From positions 25,401,620-25,465,619 of the forward strand of contig OY821517.1 of NCBI GenBank assembly GCA_963682025.1: 64,000 nt of DNA, in the 5' to 3' direction. This document shows, piece after piece, positions 46,960 through 58,500 of this stretch. The translations under genes were made by a program, and so were the position numbers. The notes beneath the pieces were generated by a model, which was given only the letters and a program-made list of their open reading frames with translations, was not told where the DNA came from and did no database searches. Position 1 is the first letter of the stretch; each line of letters starts with the position of its first letter. The stretch comes from Cordilura impudica. Its lineage: Eukaryota > Arthropoda > Insecta > Diptera > Scathophagidae.

Positions 46960-48030
46960 ATTTACCTTTTCTTAAAAATGTACTTGTCTTAAAAAAGTAT
47001 TTCTTCTTAAAAAGTACATTTTCTTAAATAAAACTCTTTTCTTCCAAAGAAACTTTTCTTAAAAAGTAATTTTTCTTCAAAAAAAAAAGTATGCACCTTT
47101 TATTAAAAATGTCCGTTAAAAAGTAAGTTTTCTTAAAATAGTCCCTTTTCCTAAACATTAAATTTATTTAAAAAAGTGCCTTTTCTTAAAAAGTACCTCT
47201 TCTTAATAACAGTAAAATAGTAAAATAGCTCTTCATAAAAAGTACCTTTTATGAAAAAAGTAAATTTGTTTTAAAAATTAACCTTTTCTTAAAAAGTACC
47301 ATTTTAGAGAAGTACATTTTTTCTAAAAAGTACCTTTCCTTAAGAAGTATGTACCTCTTCTTAACTATTTTTTTTTTAAACACATTTCCTTAAAAAAAAT
47401 CGTTCTTACAAAAAGTACATTTTCTTAAATAAAAAGTAACTTGTCTTAAAAAAAGTACTTTTCTTAAAGAAACGCTTTTTTACGAAAGTTAAATTTTCTT
47501 TAAAGTACATTTTCGTCAAAAAGTACAATTTCTTCAAAAAGTACCTTTTCTTAAAAAGTAAAGTTTCTAACAAAATAAGTAATTTTTCTTTAAAAAATAC
47601 CATTCCATATATATTACCTTTTCTTTAAACAGTACCTTTTCCCAAGAAAAGGAGTCTTTTTTAAAATAGCACCTTTTCCTAATAAAGTACCTTTTTCTAA
47701 GCAAAGTTCCTGTACTTAAAAAAGTACCATTTTCTGAAAAGAAACTTTTCGTTAAAAGGTTTTTTCCTTTAATAAGTATTTTCTCTTAAAAAAGTATTTT
47801 TTTATTAAAAAGTATTTTTTATTAGAAAGTACCTTTTCGTAAAAAAAAGTACCTTTTTCTAAGCAAAGTAGCTTTACTTGAAAACGTACCCTCTCTTAAA
47901 AAAGAAACTTTTCGTTAAAAAGTATTTTTCTTTAATAAGTAGTTTCTCTTAAAAAGTATTTTTTATTAAAAAGTACCTTTTCTTAAAAAGTACTTTTTCT
48001 TTGTTAAAAGGTACAGTTTATTAATAATGT
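46960..48030. repeat. 1-kb degenerate tandem array (CTTAAAAAGTACCTTTT)n
   Basis: Roughly 16-20-bp units with a core TTCTTAAAAAGTACCTTTT repeat for over 1 kb with heavy variation in length. It lies between a LINE and a Helitron fragment. It is non-coding; the K/F-rich minus-strand frame at 47,406-47,603 is a by-product. Confidence 0.85.
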
Positions 48031-48076
48031 ATTTTCACTATTTTCCACTGACGACTTATTGTTAGTCTCCTTACAA

Positions 48077-48389
48077 CTTACTCATTTAATAAATAATTTT
48101 ATAAGAGCTTAACGGTATGCTAACCAATTTTAGCCAATTCGCAATTCAACACAGGGCTTTTGATATTTATAATAAACACACACACACAGTATGTGTTTTA
48201 TGTATGTGTTAGTAGCAACTTTAAATGAGCATTACTCCAAAAAAATGTTCCAGACGATGCAAATCTGTAAATCTGGTGGACAGCTAAAAAGAAATACCTT
48301 TCAAATGAGGTATGTTTGGACAAAATCTGTTATTAACTACAATTTTAATATCGGTCATAAGATATCGCTTTGCCTATTAATATTATAGA
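48077..48389 (-). mobile_element. short non-autonomous Helitron, copy 3 (3'-truncated)
   Basis: The minus-strand 5' end TCTATAATATTAATAGGCAA is intact at 48,389. The body continues (GCAACTTTAAATGAGCATTA on the plus strand) to about 48,077. The CTAG end is missing. Confidence 0.65.
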
Positions 48390-48607
48390 TATACGGCGAT
48401 GCCTTTAAAGGAAAAACCTCCACTCTCATTTTCATGAAGTTTTAAAATAAGTCGTTACTTACTCTCATTTCGTAAATTAATAATACAAATAAAAGCTACT
48501 GTGAACTAATTTAGAATTTGTAGTCGGAAAAAATCCGCATAATACATCCGAATTGTAATGGAAAATTAAGATGCTTCATGGATCTTCTATAGAAAATGTT
48601 TAAAAAC

Positions 48608-48613
48608 TTTATT
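48608..48613 (-). terminator. AATAAA poly(A) signal for the distal transporter cassette
   Basis: On the minus strand AATAAA lies about 11 bases after the stop codon at 48,624. That is unusually close but typical in sequence, and it implies a very short 3' UTR. Confidence 0.45.
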
Positions 48614-48623
48614 AAATTGTTCT

Positions 48624-49861
48624 TCATTTGTCATTTTTAGCATGAAGTATGTCTTGAATTTCTTGTAGACTTAATTCTTTTGTTTCTATTACCACAAAAA
48701 GTGTAAAAAAGAAAGCTCCAGCAGAAGATATCGCAAAAAACCATAACATGTAATAAGAACCCAAAGCATCCAGGAATGGATATATAAAGGTGACCACGAA
48801 ACCGGTAATAAAACAACAAGTTGAAACAATTGATCCCGCAATAGACTTAACATTACTGGGGAACATTTCACCCATAATAACCCAAGGTAACGAACCAAAA
48901 CTAATATTATACAATATCATGTAGATCACTAAAGCAGGCATAGGTATCCATAAAAGGTTTGATGCATCCCCCACAACAAGTTGAAAATAGAAAAATGTAC
49001 CCAAAGCAGCTAAAGTAATACTCAAACCCACGGCTGAAAATAGCAGGATTACCTTACGTCCCAAACGATCAACTATCAGAGGCGTTATACAGGAAGCAGC
49101 CACTTGAACTAAGCCAATAATAATTGTTTCAATGGCCGGATCGAAACCAGTATTCGCAGTTTCAAATATCGTTTGCAGATTAAAGAGTACGGCTGTGTTG
49201 CCCGTAAGTTGTTGAAAGCACAGCAGAGTGGTTGTTATAATCAAGGCCTTACGATTGCCTGGATTTGTGAAAACTTCAGATATAGTTCCTTTATTGGCTT
49301 TAGATTTAATAATTGCTGATTGTATGTTCGCCAACTCATCTTTTACTCCATCTGCGGATTGTCCTCTTAGGAATTGTAAAGATTTTACGGCCTCCTCTTG
49401 ACTACCCCGGGCTACATAAAAGTAGGGACTTTCGGGCATAAAAACGAAGATCGTAGCAAAAACTATAGGTGTTGCAATGCAAAACCACTGTAAAGTCTGA
49501 TAGGACACAAACGGACCAATAGCATAACTATATAAAGCTCCGGCTGTGAAAAGTGTTAAATAGAATAAAACAACAATAACAAACAACACAAAATCAATGT
49601 TATACTTACACACCAAAAACAATTGCGTGAGAGAACTCGTAGCACCTCTTACTTTGTCGGTGGATATTTCTGCCAAGTACATCGGCTGGGAGGACAGAAC
49701 GATACCGGAACTAATGCCTTGAAAAAAACGTGCCAACACTATAACCCAAACTTGCCGGGCAATCATCATGAGTACGTAAGACAACCCCGTCAATATGGAA
49801 CTGCTAAGTAAAATGGACTTACGACCAAAATTTTCAGCCAGCGGAGCCATTGAAGCGGTAG
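48624..49861 (-). CDS. Tret1-like sugar transporter, distal 3' cassette (cassette B)
   Basis: This encodes the last ten or so membrane segments of a major facilitator sugar carrier (facilitated trehalose transporter-like). There are two exons: 49,610-49,861 (252 bp; 3' splice site CACTTGCAG/CTACCGC) and 48,624-49,543 (920 bp), separated by a 66-bp GT-AG intron (TGGTGT/GTAAGT...TTCACAG/CCGG). Family motifs: ENFGRKS after TM2, PESPYFY, DRLGRKVILL, GSLPWVIMGEMFP in TM10 and ETKELSLQEIQ at the C-terminus. In TM7 the usual QQLSGINVV is QQLTGNTAV, so a residue at the substrate site has changed. There is no start methionine of its own: the first ATG (49,850) is internal to the GRK region. Its 5' phase (needs one base) equals that of cassette A, so it can be joined to the exons at 62.1-62.5 kb, giving 493 aa. 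Otherwise it has unseen 5' exons. Confidence 0.85.
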
Positions 49862-50751
49862 CTGCAAGTGCGATTAAAAATATTTAAAAAAAAAAAACTT
49901 TGTTGATATAAAATTTGTTTTACAGGATACAGTTGTTCCGATTATGAAAAATTTTATATGAAAACATTTCGTTGGATTCTGATAACTTTAAATAGTGGAC
50001 AAACAATTTAAGATAGTATTATAGGTACAAATGTATTTTCTTGGATAAAAGTTAGTTGTTGGATTCGTATCTTAAAAGTGTTTTCATTCCGCAGAGACTC
50101 ATTGGGAACCTGACCATCCATCCCCCGCATTTGCCTACTTTAAGAAGGTTTATCTTGCTATTTATACCAAAATCCAGACTTTAGTTTTTAGGAACTTCTT
50201 TCCAACATTTCATATGCTTTGACTGCTGCTAGTTTTTTGGAGAATACAAGGAACTTTCTTTGGGAGTTTTAAAATAAAAAAAACAGAAAAAGCTTTCCTG
50301 CCCAAAATGTCGGAGTTTCTTATTCTAGCGTAAACTGGAAATGATCTTAGCATTTAAGTATATATTAAAAGGAAGCATATGCTTTTCTTGACAAAAAAAA
50401 AGTTGGCTTAAATGTCTGAGTATTGATTAGCTGAAAAACTTGGAAACTTGCCAAAATATTACAACACAGCTAAAGATCTCCTGATTGGAAAAAAAATTTA
50501 GTTTTCAGGAATTTTTGGGCCGACAGATTAAATAAACAGATTTATCTCTAAACTCCAAAATTTCAAATTTGGATTTTAAATTTTAAGTTTAACATTTTAA
50601 ATTTTAGATGTTCAATTTTAGATTAAAAATTTTAGATTTCAAAATTTTATATTTAATTAAAATTTAAAGTTTAATATTTATTTTTTATATTTTATTTTTT
50701 ATACTTTAAAATTTTAAATTTTAAATGAAAATTGTTAATTAAACTTTCAAA
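49862..50751. other. spacer upstream of cassette B
   Basis: I searched by eye for a minus-strand donor (ACTTAC or ACTCAC in plus text) that could end an N-terminal exon and found none in the right phase. Otherwise AT-rich. Confidence 0.4.
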
Positions 50752-51111
50752 TCTATAATATAAATAGTCTAGGCGATCTCTTGTGACCGATGTTTTGTTC
50801 TACCGTTTTATCCCGATTTTGACCAAAAGTATATTATTTGAAAGGTATTTCTTTTTAATCGTTTTGCAGATTGACAGATTTTTAAATTGTTTCCCTTATT
50901 TTGAGTAAATTGCATATAAAGTTGCACATACATAAAATTATACATATGCTATGTGTGTTTTATTAAATTTGTCAATGTGTTTTTTAATGAGTTTGTTATC
51001 TTCATTCACAATAATAATAAACCATAAAAGTGTTGGTTTGTGAATTGGCTAAGTTGAAAAATAAAGCTGCCTGGAAATTTCACTCGAATTTCGAGCGCTG
51101 AAATCTGCTAG
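50752..51111 (+). mobile_element. short non-autonomous Helitron, copy 4, complete (360 bp)
   Basis: A/TCTATAATATAAATAGTC to AAATCTGCTAG/T, with the near-palindrome ATTTCGAGCGCTGAAAT 7 bp before the end. It has canonical A-T flanks and no target duplication. Best reference copy in the window together with 21,994-22,343. Confidence 0.88.
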
Positions 51112-51308
51112 TTTTAAATTAATTTTTAATATTTTAAATTTAAAAATTTTAAATAAATTTTTTTTAAATTAAAGTTCAAAATGTAAGTTTTTTGGGAGTT
51201 TGTTTTCCTAGTAATTGTGAGCATGATCAGAGGATACTCTTCCACATTCCATTGTCTTCCGACATGCTTCTTGTAATTAGCTAATACCTAGAGAAATCCA
51301 ACAATTTT

Positions 51309-52219
51309 CAGCCCTGTTCTTGAAACGTTGTTATTTGAATAAGAGTGAATTTATAATCACATGAAATTGAAATTTAGGTTTCTTGAAACCACTTTTTTAT
51401 TTATTTAATGGAAACATATGTTTGAGTTAAGAACCATATGTTTGAGTTAAGAACATATGTTATCTAGAAACCGAGGTGCCATATGATTCTTTATTCAGTT
51501 TCACAAAAAACTTTTAAGTATTTTGTGCATGTTTTTTCTTAAGTTTATAGAAAAAGTACAAAGAAAAATATTTTCTTTTAAAATAACAACTTATTTGTTC
51601 ATTTAATTGTTTTTGTTCTTCAATTTCATTCAATTAAAAATGACTTCTCTATTTTTAAAAAGTTAGGCATCACCAAAAAAAAATTCGATATTCAAATAAA
51701 TTGGATTTGACTGGCATCACTATTGTTTCGAACATATGCAAAAAAATAAAAATATGTGATTTGATTAAAAAAATTTTTTTTTAATTCCTTTATTTGCAAT
51801 AATTAGTGCATAAAGAATCTATGTTATAATTGAAAAAATTATAATGGAAAATAGATTGTGTGGAACAGCACCATCGCAAAAAGTGTGTTTTATTAACATC
51901 GACCACTTATTACGAGTTTTTTTTTTAAATCAGCGCAAAATGTAGACGTTTTTTAAAATCGTTTTTTTTTTTCATAAAATTAATGTCTAATTTTTTAAAA
52001 TAATGACAAGGTTCAATAAAAAACATGTTAGAGTTTAAATATCAATTTGTTTTTTTATCTCTTAAGACCTGCTTAGTAGAAAAAAAAGGGCATTTGTTTT
52101 GAATTAAAACGAGAAAAAATATTCTTATTGAAATTAGAGAACAGCAAAAAACTCGTAGATTTAAGAATTTTTTCATTTACGAGTTTTTTTTTGTGATAGT
52201 GGTTTCAAGAACAGGGGTG
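51309..52219. mobile_element. inverted-repeat element with CCCTGTTCTTGAAAC ends
   Basis: CAGCCCTGTTCTTGAAAC at 51,309 is mirrored by GTTTCAAGAACAGGGGTG at 52,202-52,219. The interior (about 900 bp) is AT-rich and non-coding and holds a further inverted pair around AAAACTCGTA/TACGAGTTTT. CA(G/C)CCCTG-type ends hint at hAT, but I see no 8-bp flanking duplication. Confidence 0.5.
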
Positions 52220-52289
52220 AATCATTAAAATTCCAAAAGAAAAAACTAACAAGCTTCCAAACTTTTTTCAACGTTAATATATTATATTA

Positions 52290-53465
52290 AATCTTGTCAC
52301 TCCTATGAGGAGCATAGGGCCACAACAAAATGTTTCCATCTCCATCTGTCTGACGCTAGTCCTTTGACTTCACTCCAACTCAATCGCGTAGATTCGATGT
52401 CTTTGATGCGCTGTCCTTTCCACGTATGCGCCGGACGTCCTCTTCTACGAGATCCTTGTGGGTTCCACTCAATTGCTTTTCCGGTTATGTCAGAAGGAGG
52501 TTTCCTCAGCGTGTGGCCAATCCAGTTCCATTTGCGTTGGGATATTTCTCTACCAATAGGCGTTTGGCTGCATATTGTCCATAACCGTTCGTTGGTAATT
52601 ACCTCACGTCACCTTTTTCTGAGCAGACGGCGAAGACATCGGTTCACAAAAACTTGGAGAAGATGTACGAGCCTGGGAGACGCTTTCCACGTTTCGCAAC
52701 CGTAGAGCAAACTGGATTTGACATTCGTGTTGAAGATTCTAATTTTTTTCGGCGGGATAGTACTGTCGAGTTTCAAATATTTTTAAGAGCGCCCAATGCC
52801 TGACCAGCCTTTTTTACTCGGTTTAGGGTGTCATCTTAGCTGACTCCAGTGATTGTTATTACGCTACCCAGATAGCAGAAAGACTGTACGTTTTCGAGTG
52901 AGTTGTTGTTAATCTCAAACGGTGTATCGATGTGTGTATATACGAAGAGTTTTAGTTCTCTGGATGTTAATTTTGAGCCCAGCCCTGGAACCGAGCATTC
53001 TTAACGCATTAAGCTTTGCTTTCATATCTTCGTATTTGTGTGCTAGAAGACAGACGTCGTCTGCATAGTACAGACCATCTAGCTTTCCTTGGAGCCCCCA
53101 TTGTATGCCTTTTTGGTTTGGTTGCTCACCGACGACTAGGTTGAACAAAATGGCTGAAAGAACGCAGCCTTGTCGAGTGCCGGTTTTGAGCTGATTTTGA
53201 TGAAGCACGCTGCAAGTTGCATTTATGTACAGATTTTTTATTAATGTAACGGTACGCTTTTGCGACGCAAGGCCTCCCATATGTTCTCATGTCGTGGCAT
53301 ATCAAAGGCATTGGTGAAGTCGATATATGCTATATAAAGAGGCGAGTGGTATTTGACGATAATTCGTAGGCTATTGATGTGAGAAACACATAATTTGTTC
53401 GCTCTGAAGCCAGCTTGTTCTTCACGAAAATGCGATGATAATGTGTTGAGACGTTAAGCACTACC
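52290..53465 (-). pseudogene. RTE-type LINE fragment, second copy
   Basis: Minus-strand order: AGFRANKLCVSHINSLRII, YIAYIDFTNAFDMPRHE, GTRQGCVLSAILFNLV, LYYADDVCLLAHKYED (catalytic), GSRAGLKIN, LLYGCETW, WNWIGHTLRKPP and GRPAHTWKGQ. The 3' end CTATGCTCCTCATAGGAGTG parallels the 4.2-6.3-kb copy. Frameshifts near 52,920 and 53,290 inactivate it. The endonuclease and early RT are missing. Confidence 0.8.
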
Positions 53466-53945
53466 TGTACGTTTTTTCATCAGCTAATTCAATTTTATAA
53501 AGGATGTAATATTCCCACATAGAAAGAAGTCTTAGATTGAAGCGATTGAGTTGTAGTGCGTATCCGTTCCTCTTTTTATTATCCGATATGAATTTTGCAG
53601 ATAATTTGAGTGGTATTTTTTTGTTCCAAAGCTCCATTGATTTTTATTTTATCCTGTTATTAACTTCTCTTAATGATTCCTTACTTGGTCAAAATAAAAT
53701 ATTTGATCTTTTATGTATCTGCCTTGGAATCTTCAAGGAGTTTAAATTTTAGCCACATAGCCAAGTTTCCTATAGTCACTTTTATTATAAGATGTAAAAT
53801 CTTTATTTATTCTTCCACATTAATCCCATTGTCTTCAAAGCAATGCAGAGTGAGGTGCTCATAATTCTGGGCTCTTTTTGCGTATAGCTTTACGCAAAGC
53901 AAGTATAGCACTCAAATAATATTCCTCGTTAACCCAGTGGAAGGC
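53466..53945. other. spacer
   Basis: No supported gene; short plus-strand frames at 53.54-53.86 kb have no features. Confidence 0.3.
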
Positions 53946-53949
53946 ATTC

Positions 53950-54835
53950 GTAATGGAACACACCACGTTAATCAAAGAAAACTATTAACCTGATCCTGAT
54001 TTTTGAACGACTTTGGCGGAATTTTTTCGCTTCATCTTTTCAAGAATATTCACTTTATTGGTTGATTGTTTCGAGATCGTAGCCGCAAATCCAAGTCTCA
54101 CGATCATTTCGCTCTGAAAGCATTATTTTAGAGTTACTAATGCAACGCTCTTTCTCCAAGAAATTTAGTGTTATTGGAACCAATTGAGTTTTGAAATAAT
54201 GTTGAATGAAATAATGTTGAATGATCCTTTTGAAATGCAGCCTCGTTTGCAGATTAAAGAGTACGGCTGTGTTGCCTGTGAGTTGTTGAAAGCAAAGCGG
54301 TGTACTCGGCATGGGGCAGAGTGGCTATTATAATCAAAGCCTTACGATTGCTCGGATTTGTGAAAACTTCAGATATAGTTCTTTTATTGGCTTTAGATTT
54401 CACAATTGCTGATTGTATGTTGGCCAACTCATCTTTTACTCCATCTGCCGATTTTCCTTTTAGGAATTGTAAAGATTTTATGGCCTTCTCTTGACGACCC
54501 CAGGCTGCATAAAAGTAGGGACTTTCGGGTGTAAAAACGAAGATTTGTCGCGTTTTAAATGTCAACAGCATTATCAAAATCTCTTATTGTCCATTGATGA
54601 TTTTTCAGCATCATATCTTTGATTTCGTTGACATGAAGTGGATCAGTTGGTGTTTTTTTTTTCGGGTCCGGCTGACTCTTTCTCTGCAATGCTTACTCGG
54701 TCTTCTTGGAACTGTTTGTACCACTTGGAAATATTTTTTTCGGTCTGTCCTACTTACCGAAAACCTCTCTTTAACATTTTACAGCAGAATATCATTCCGC
54801 AAATATAATTTAATGGAACTTCTTTGTTGAATAAA
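53950..54835 (-). mobile_element. mariner fossil (irritans-like) interrupted by a transporter fragment
   Basis: Minus-strand relics: WYKQFQEDRVSIAEKESAGP (about 54,735-54,660; N-terminal W..F..GR..V.DD.R.GRP pattern), then, on the far side of a transporter fragment, RETWICGYDLETINQ (normally GDETWVYxYDxxTxxQ) and KFRQSRSK at about 54,110-54,000. The order fits one mariner. Stops and substitutions are frequent and D1 is replaced. Confidence 0.6.
54243..54545 (-). pseudogene. Tret1-like transporter exon fragment
   Basis: It encodes PESPYFYAAWGRQEKAIKSL, ADGVKDELANIQSAIVKSKA, TISEVFTNPSNRKALIIIA, then after a frameshift CFQQLTGNTAVLFNLQT. It matches the start of cassette B's last exon (49.15-49.45 kb) very closely, including the unusual QLTGNTA. 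It covers roughly 100 codons of one exon without splice sites, so it is a broken partial copy. Confidence 0.85.
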
Positions 54836-55159
54836 ATCAATCATTTCTAAAATCGTCAAATTCACTTATACTAGTTTACAAAAACGAATCGTCACCATTA
54901 AGCCCATGAAGATATTGACATAAAATTTGCCACAGATATCAAAAAGAGCAGTACCAAGTTGAACAAAAAATTTTTTGCCCAAATCGATAACACAGTAGTA
55001 TGTCTTTGTTCGCAGAAGTGACAAAGGTTCATATCTGAAAGAGGCCTTTTTCTTATGTTATACCTAAGACTCAAAGTAGTCGTTTAGAGTGATCATTGAA
55101 TAAATAATTAATTTATTGGCCTGACGTTGATCGATATATCCAGTTGCTATCAAATTCAA
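54836..55159. other. spacer
   Basis: No gene, terminal repeat or known motif was recognised here. Confidence 0.3.
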
Positions 55160-55290
55160 TTTACCTTTAAGCTCTAAGTATTTCAGGGGCAATTAAGCTA
55201 TGCCGGCCTTCGCTGTGTGTCCTTTCATTATTCTGGTGATCCGGAACCCAACGTGATCTTGACTCCAACCTAGAGATAGTTTGTAGTACC
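55160..55290 (-). pseudogene. possible retrotransposon RNase H-like scrap
   Basis: The minus strand reads RSRWVPDHQNNERTHSEGR and LIAPEIL, similar to the WVPGHxxxxGNExADxLA...PE pattern of LINE RNase H domains. It is very short and uncertain. Confidence 0.3.
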
Positions 55291-55562
55291 TCCATTAAAG
55301 ATAATTAATTATGCATGTTTAATTGTATATTTCATTAATATGTATATTTTAATAAATGTGTGTTTGTATGTACATCAATTAACATTAAACTTAGGAATCA
55401 TTATGTAATCATTATTGTTTACTTAAAAATAAATTATCGACTAATTTTATTATTTTCAAGAATACTATTAATTTATTTTGTGTAAATATTTTTACATACA
55501 ACTGATGAAATGTTGTATATTAATCCTCCCCTTCTTAAATTGAAAACAGGCCAACTCGTGTT

Positions 55563-58500
55563 TCAACCTTTTTTGCCATTGAGTCTGTCTTGGATTTCTT
55601 GCAGACTTAAACCTTTCGTCTCCATAACAACAAATAGCACGAAGAAGAAAGCAGCAATACAGAATATGCCAAACAGCCAGAAAGCATAATAAGAACCCAA
55701 AGCATCCAATGATGGATAGAAATAGGTGACTAGGAAACCCAAGAACCAACACGTCGAAGCCGTCAATGAAGAAGCAATAGACTTGACATTAGACGGGAAC
55801 ATTTCACCCAAAATAGCCCAAGGCAATGGACCGAAGCCAACGCAGTACACAATATTATAGATCACCAGTGCTGGGACCGGTAGCCAAGTAACATTCGAAA
55901 TGTCACCTACAACTAACTGTATATAGAAGAAGGCACCCAAAGCAAACAAGCCAATGCTCATAACCGAGGCTGAGGTGAGCAAAATGACCTTGCGTCCCAA
56001 ACGGTCAGCAATAATGGGTGTTAAACCGGATGATACTACTTGAACGGCGCCAATAATTATGGAAGCAACGGCAGGATCTAAACCGGTATTAGCACTTTCG
56101 AAAATGGACTGAGAATTAAAGAGTACCACATTGATACCCGATAACTGCTGGAAAGCTATTAGGCCACATGATATTATTAAAGCTTTGCGATTACCAACAT
56201 TTTTAAAAATATCCATTATAGTTCCTTTATTGGCCATAGACTCTTCGACCTGTGCCTGTATAACAGTCATTTCATCTTGTACCGTCTCGGCCGATTGACC
56301 TCTCAAAAATTGCAGAGCTTTCAAAGCTTCGCCTTTACGTCCCTTGCCAGCATAATAATAGGGACTTTCAGGCATAAAGAAGAAAACAACATCGAAAACT
56401 ATCGGCACTGCCAAACAACACCATTGTAAGGCTTGATACGTCACATACGGACCAATGGCATAAACATACAGAATGCCAGCTAAAGAGAAAAATTAAAAAC
56501 CAATTTGTAAATTAACAATTTCAAATACAATTCGCCCAAGTACTTACACACAATAAACAGTTGCATAAGAGATCCCGTAGCACCCCGTACACTATCAGTG
56601 GCTATTTCGCCCACATACATTGGTTGAACTGTCATGACAAAGCCAACACCGAAACCTTGAATCAAACGGGCCAACAACATAATCCATACCTCACTAGCAA
56701 ACATCATGAGTATATAGGCAATCACAAAGAATATCGAGCTGGATAGTAAGACCCATTTACGACCGATTTTATCAGCTAAAGGACCAGCCACAAATGGAGC
56801 TAGAATAAAAATTGTTAAACATTAAAAGTATATAACGGCAGTGATACACTGAAAGCATTTTCTTGGGTTAAATCAAACGAATTTAATTCAATCAAATTGT
56901 TCAGTTGCAGCAACTTAATTTGTTATTATTTTTTTTTTTTAAATATGATAAATAAATTGCAACATCTGGTTAATTCGCTTTGAATGCAATTCAGCTTAGA
57001 CAACCTAATTTTTCTGTCAGTCTAGTGTTAGTAAAAATATTAGTACATACGAGTTAATTGTAGAGATGTTATTATTTATAAATAATCGCAAATAATTTTT
57101 TATAATGAATTATGTTACACAATTTGTCAATAATTCGAACAACACAACATTTAGATACAACATTTTACGTCAAGCAACAATTTATGCTTTAAATCGTAAT
57201 AGAAAAAGATCTGATGCAAAGATGAATTTTATTTCAGATTGCATTAGTACAACGGAACAGATAGAAAAAGAACCGGTTCTAACAGAGATTGGCAACCTAA
57301 CACACCACTATACGGTGATGGTATTATGAGTTTGTGCTGATGTTTAAAACTACCAAATATATTTTACCTAGACCCACTTTTTTATCAAATCAATCGACTC
57401 AGGATCATTTTTTGAGTAAACTTAGCAATGTCCATCCGTCTGTCCGTTCGTCCGTCCGTTCGTCCGTCCGTTTGAGTATACATTTGAACATTGTAAATAA
57501 ACTACAAGTGGCAAATATGAATATATGTATTTCGATGAAATTTAGTATATAATTTTGTAGACCATATAACGAACGCTATTAAAAATGTTGAAATGTTGAT
57601 GTGTGCATGTTGAGATCTAGCCCCTGTACTAATAACCCTTATTAGGCTGACTAAAATGGTGGCAAGATCCAGAATTGTCATCCATATTTATCGATAACAT
57701 TTGATATATGTGTGTATACACTAATCAGTAATCCAAAAAAAGACCCATTAGGGCCATTTTTTAGTCATAGTCCCCATATAAAGCCGATTTCCGATCTTTA
57801 CTTAAATCTATCCAAAAACCAAGGTTCAGAAAATACACACATAAAACCCACAATGTTCTGTACTAAAGCAGCCAACACACATTTTTATTTTCATGTCAAT
57901 TATGTGTGTTTCAAATTTTTTGTACGGTGCGCAACACAATCATGACTGTGTTTCGTTTTAATATTTCATTATCTACACGAACATATTTCTATCACGTATT
58001 TTTTGTTTCGAACACACATAAACCACACAGATTCGAGTGTAACTTTATTTTAAGTTCGTTTTCTTGCACGTGTACTGCTAAAAAAAAAAAACAGAACATG
58101 TTCTTCAACGCGTACATCTAAAAATTAAAAGATCCACTCGCGAACGAAAAAAAAAGAAATTAAGTCATAAACAACATATAAAATTTCTCTGTTTTATATT
58201 TTATTACTCTCTTTTTATTTTTTATACCCTATACCACTATGTAGTTTGGGTATAATGACTTTGTGCTGCTGTTTGTAACTAGCAAAAATATTTGACCTAG
58301 ACCCATCTTTTATTATACCGATCGAATCAGAATCACTACCTGATTCGATTTAACGATGTCCATCCGTCCGTCCGTCTGTGTGTCCATTTAAACCTTGTAA
58401 TCAAACTACAGGTCGCAAATATGAATATATTTTCATAAATATATTTTCATATGAATATATTTTGTATGTACATATATATATATATATATATGGTGAGAAT

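Noticed and set aside
49623..49811. Plus-strand frame opposite the transporter exon
   Set aside because: Shadow of the real minus-strand coding exon.
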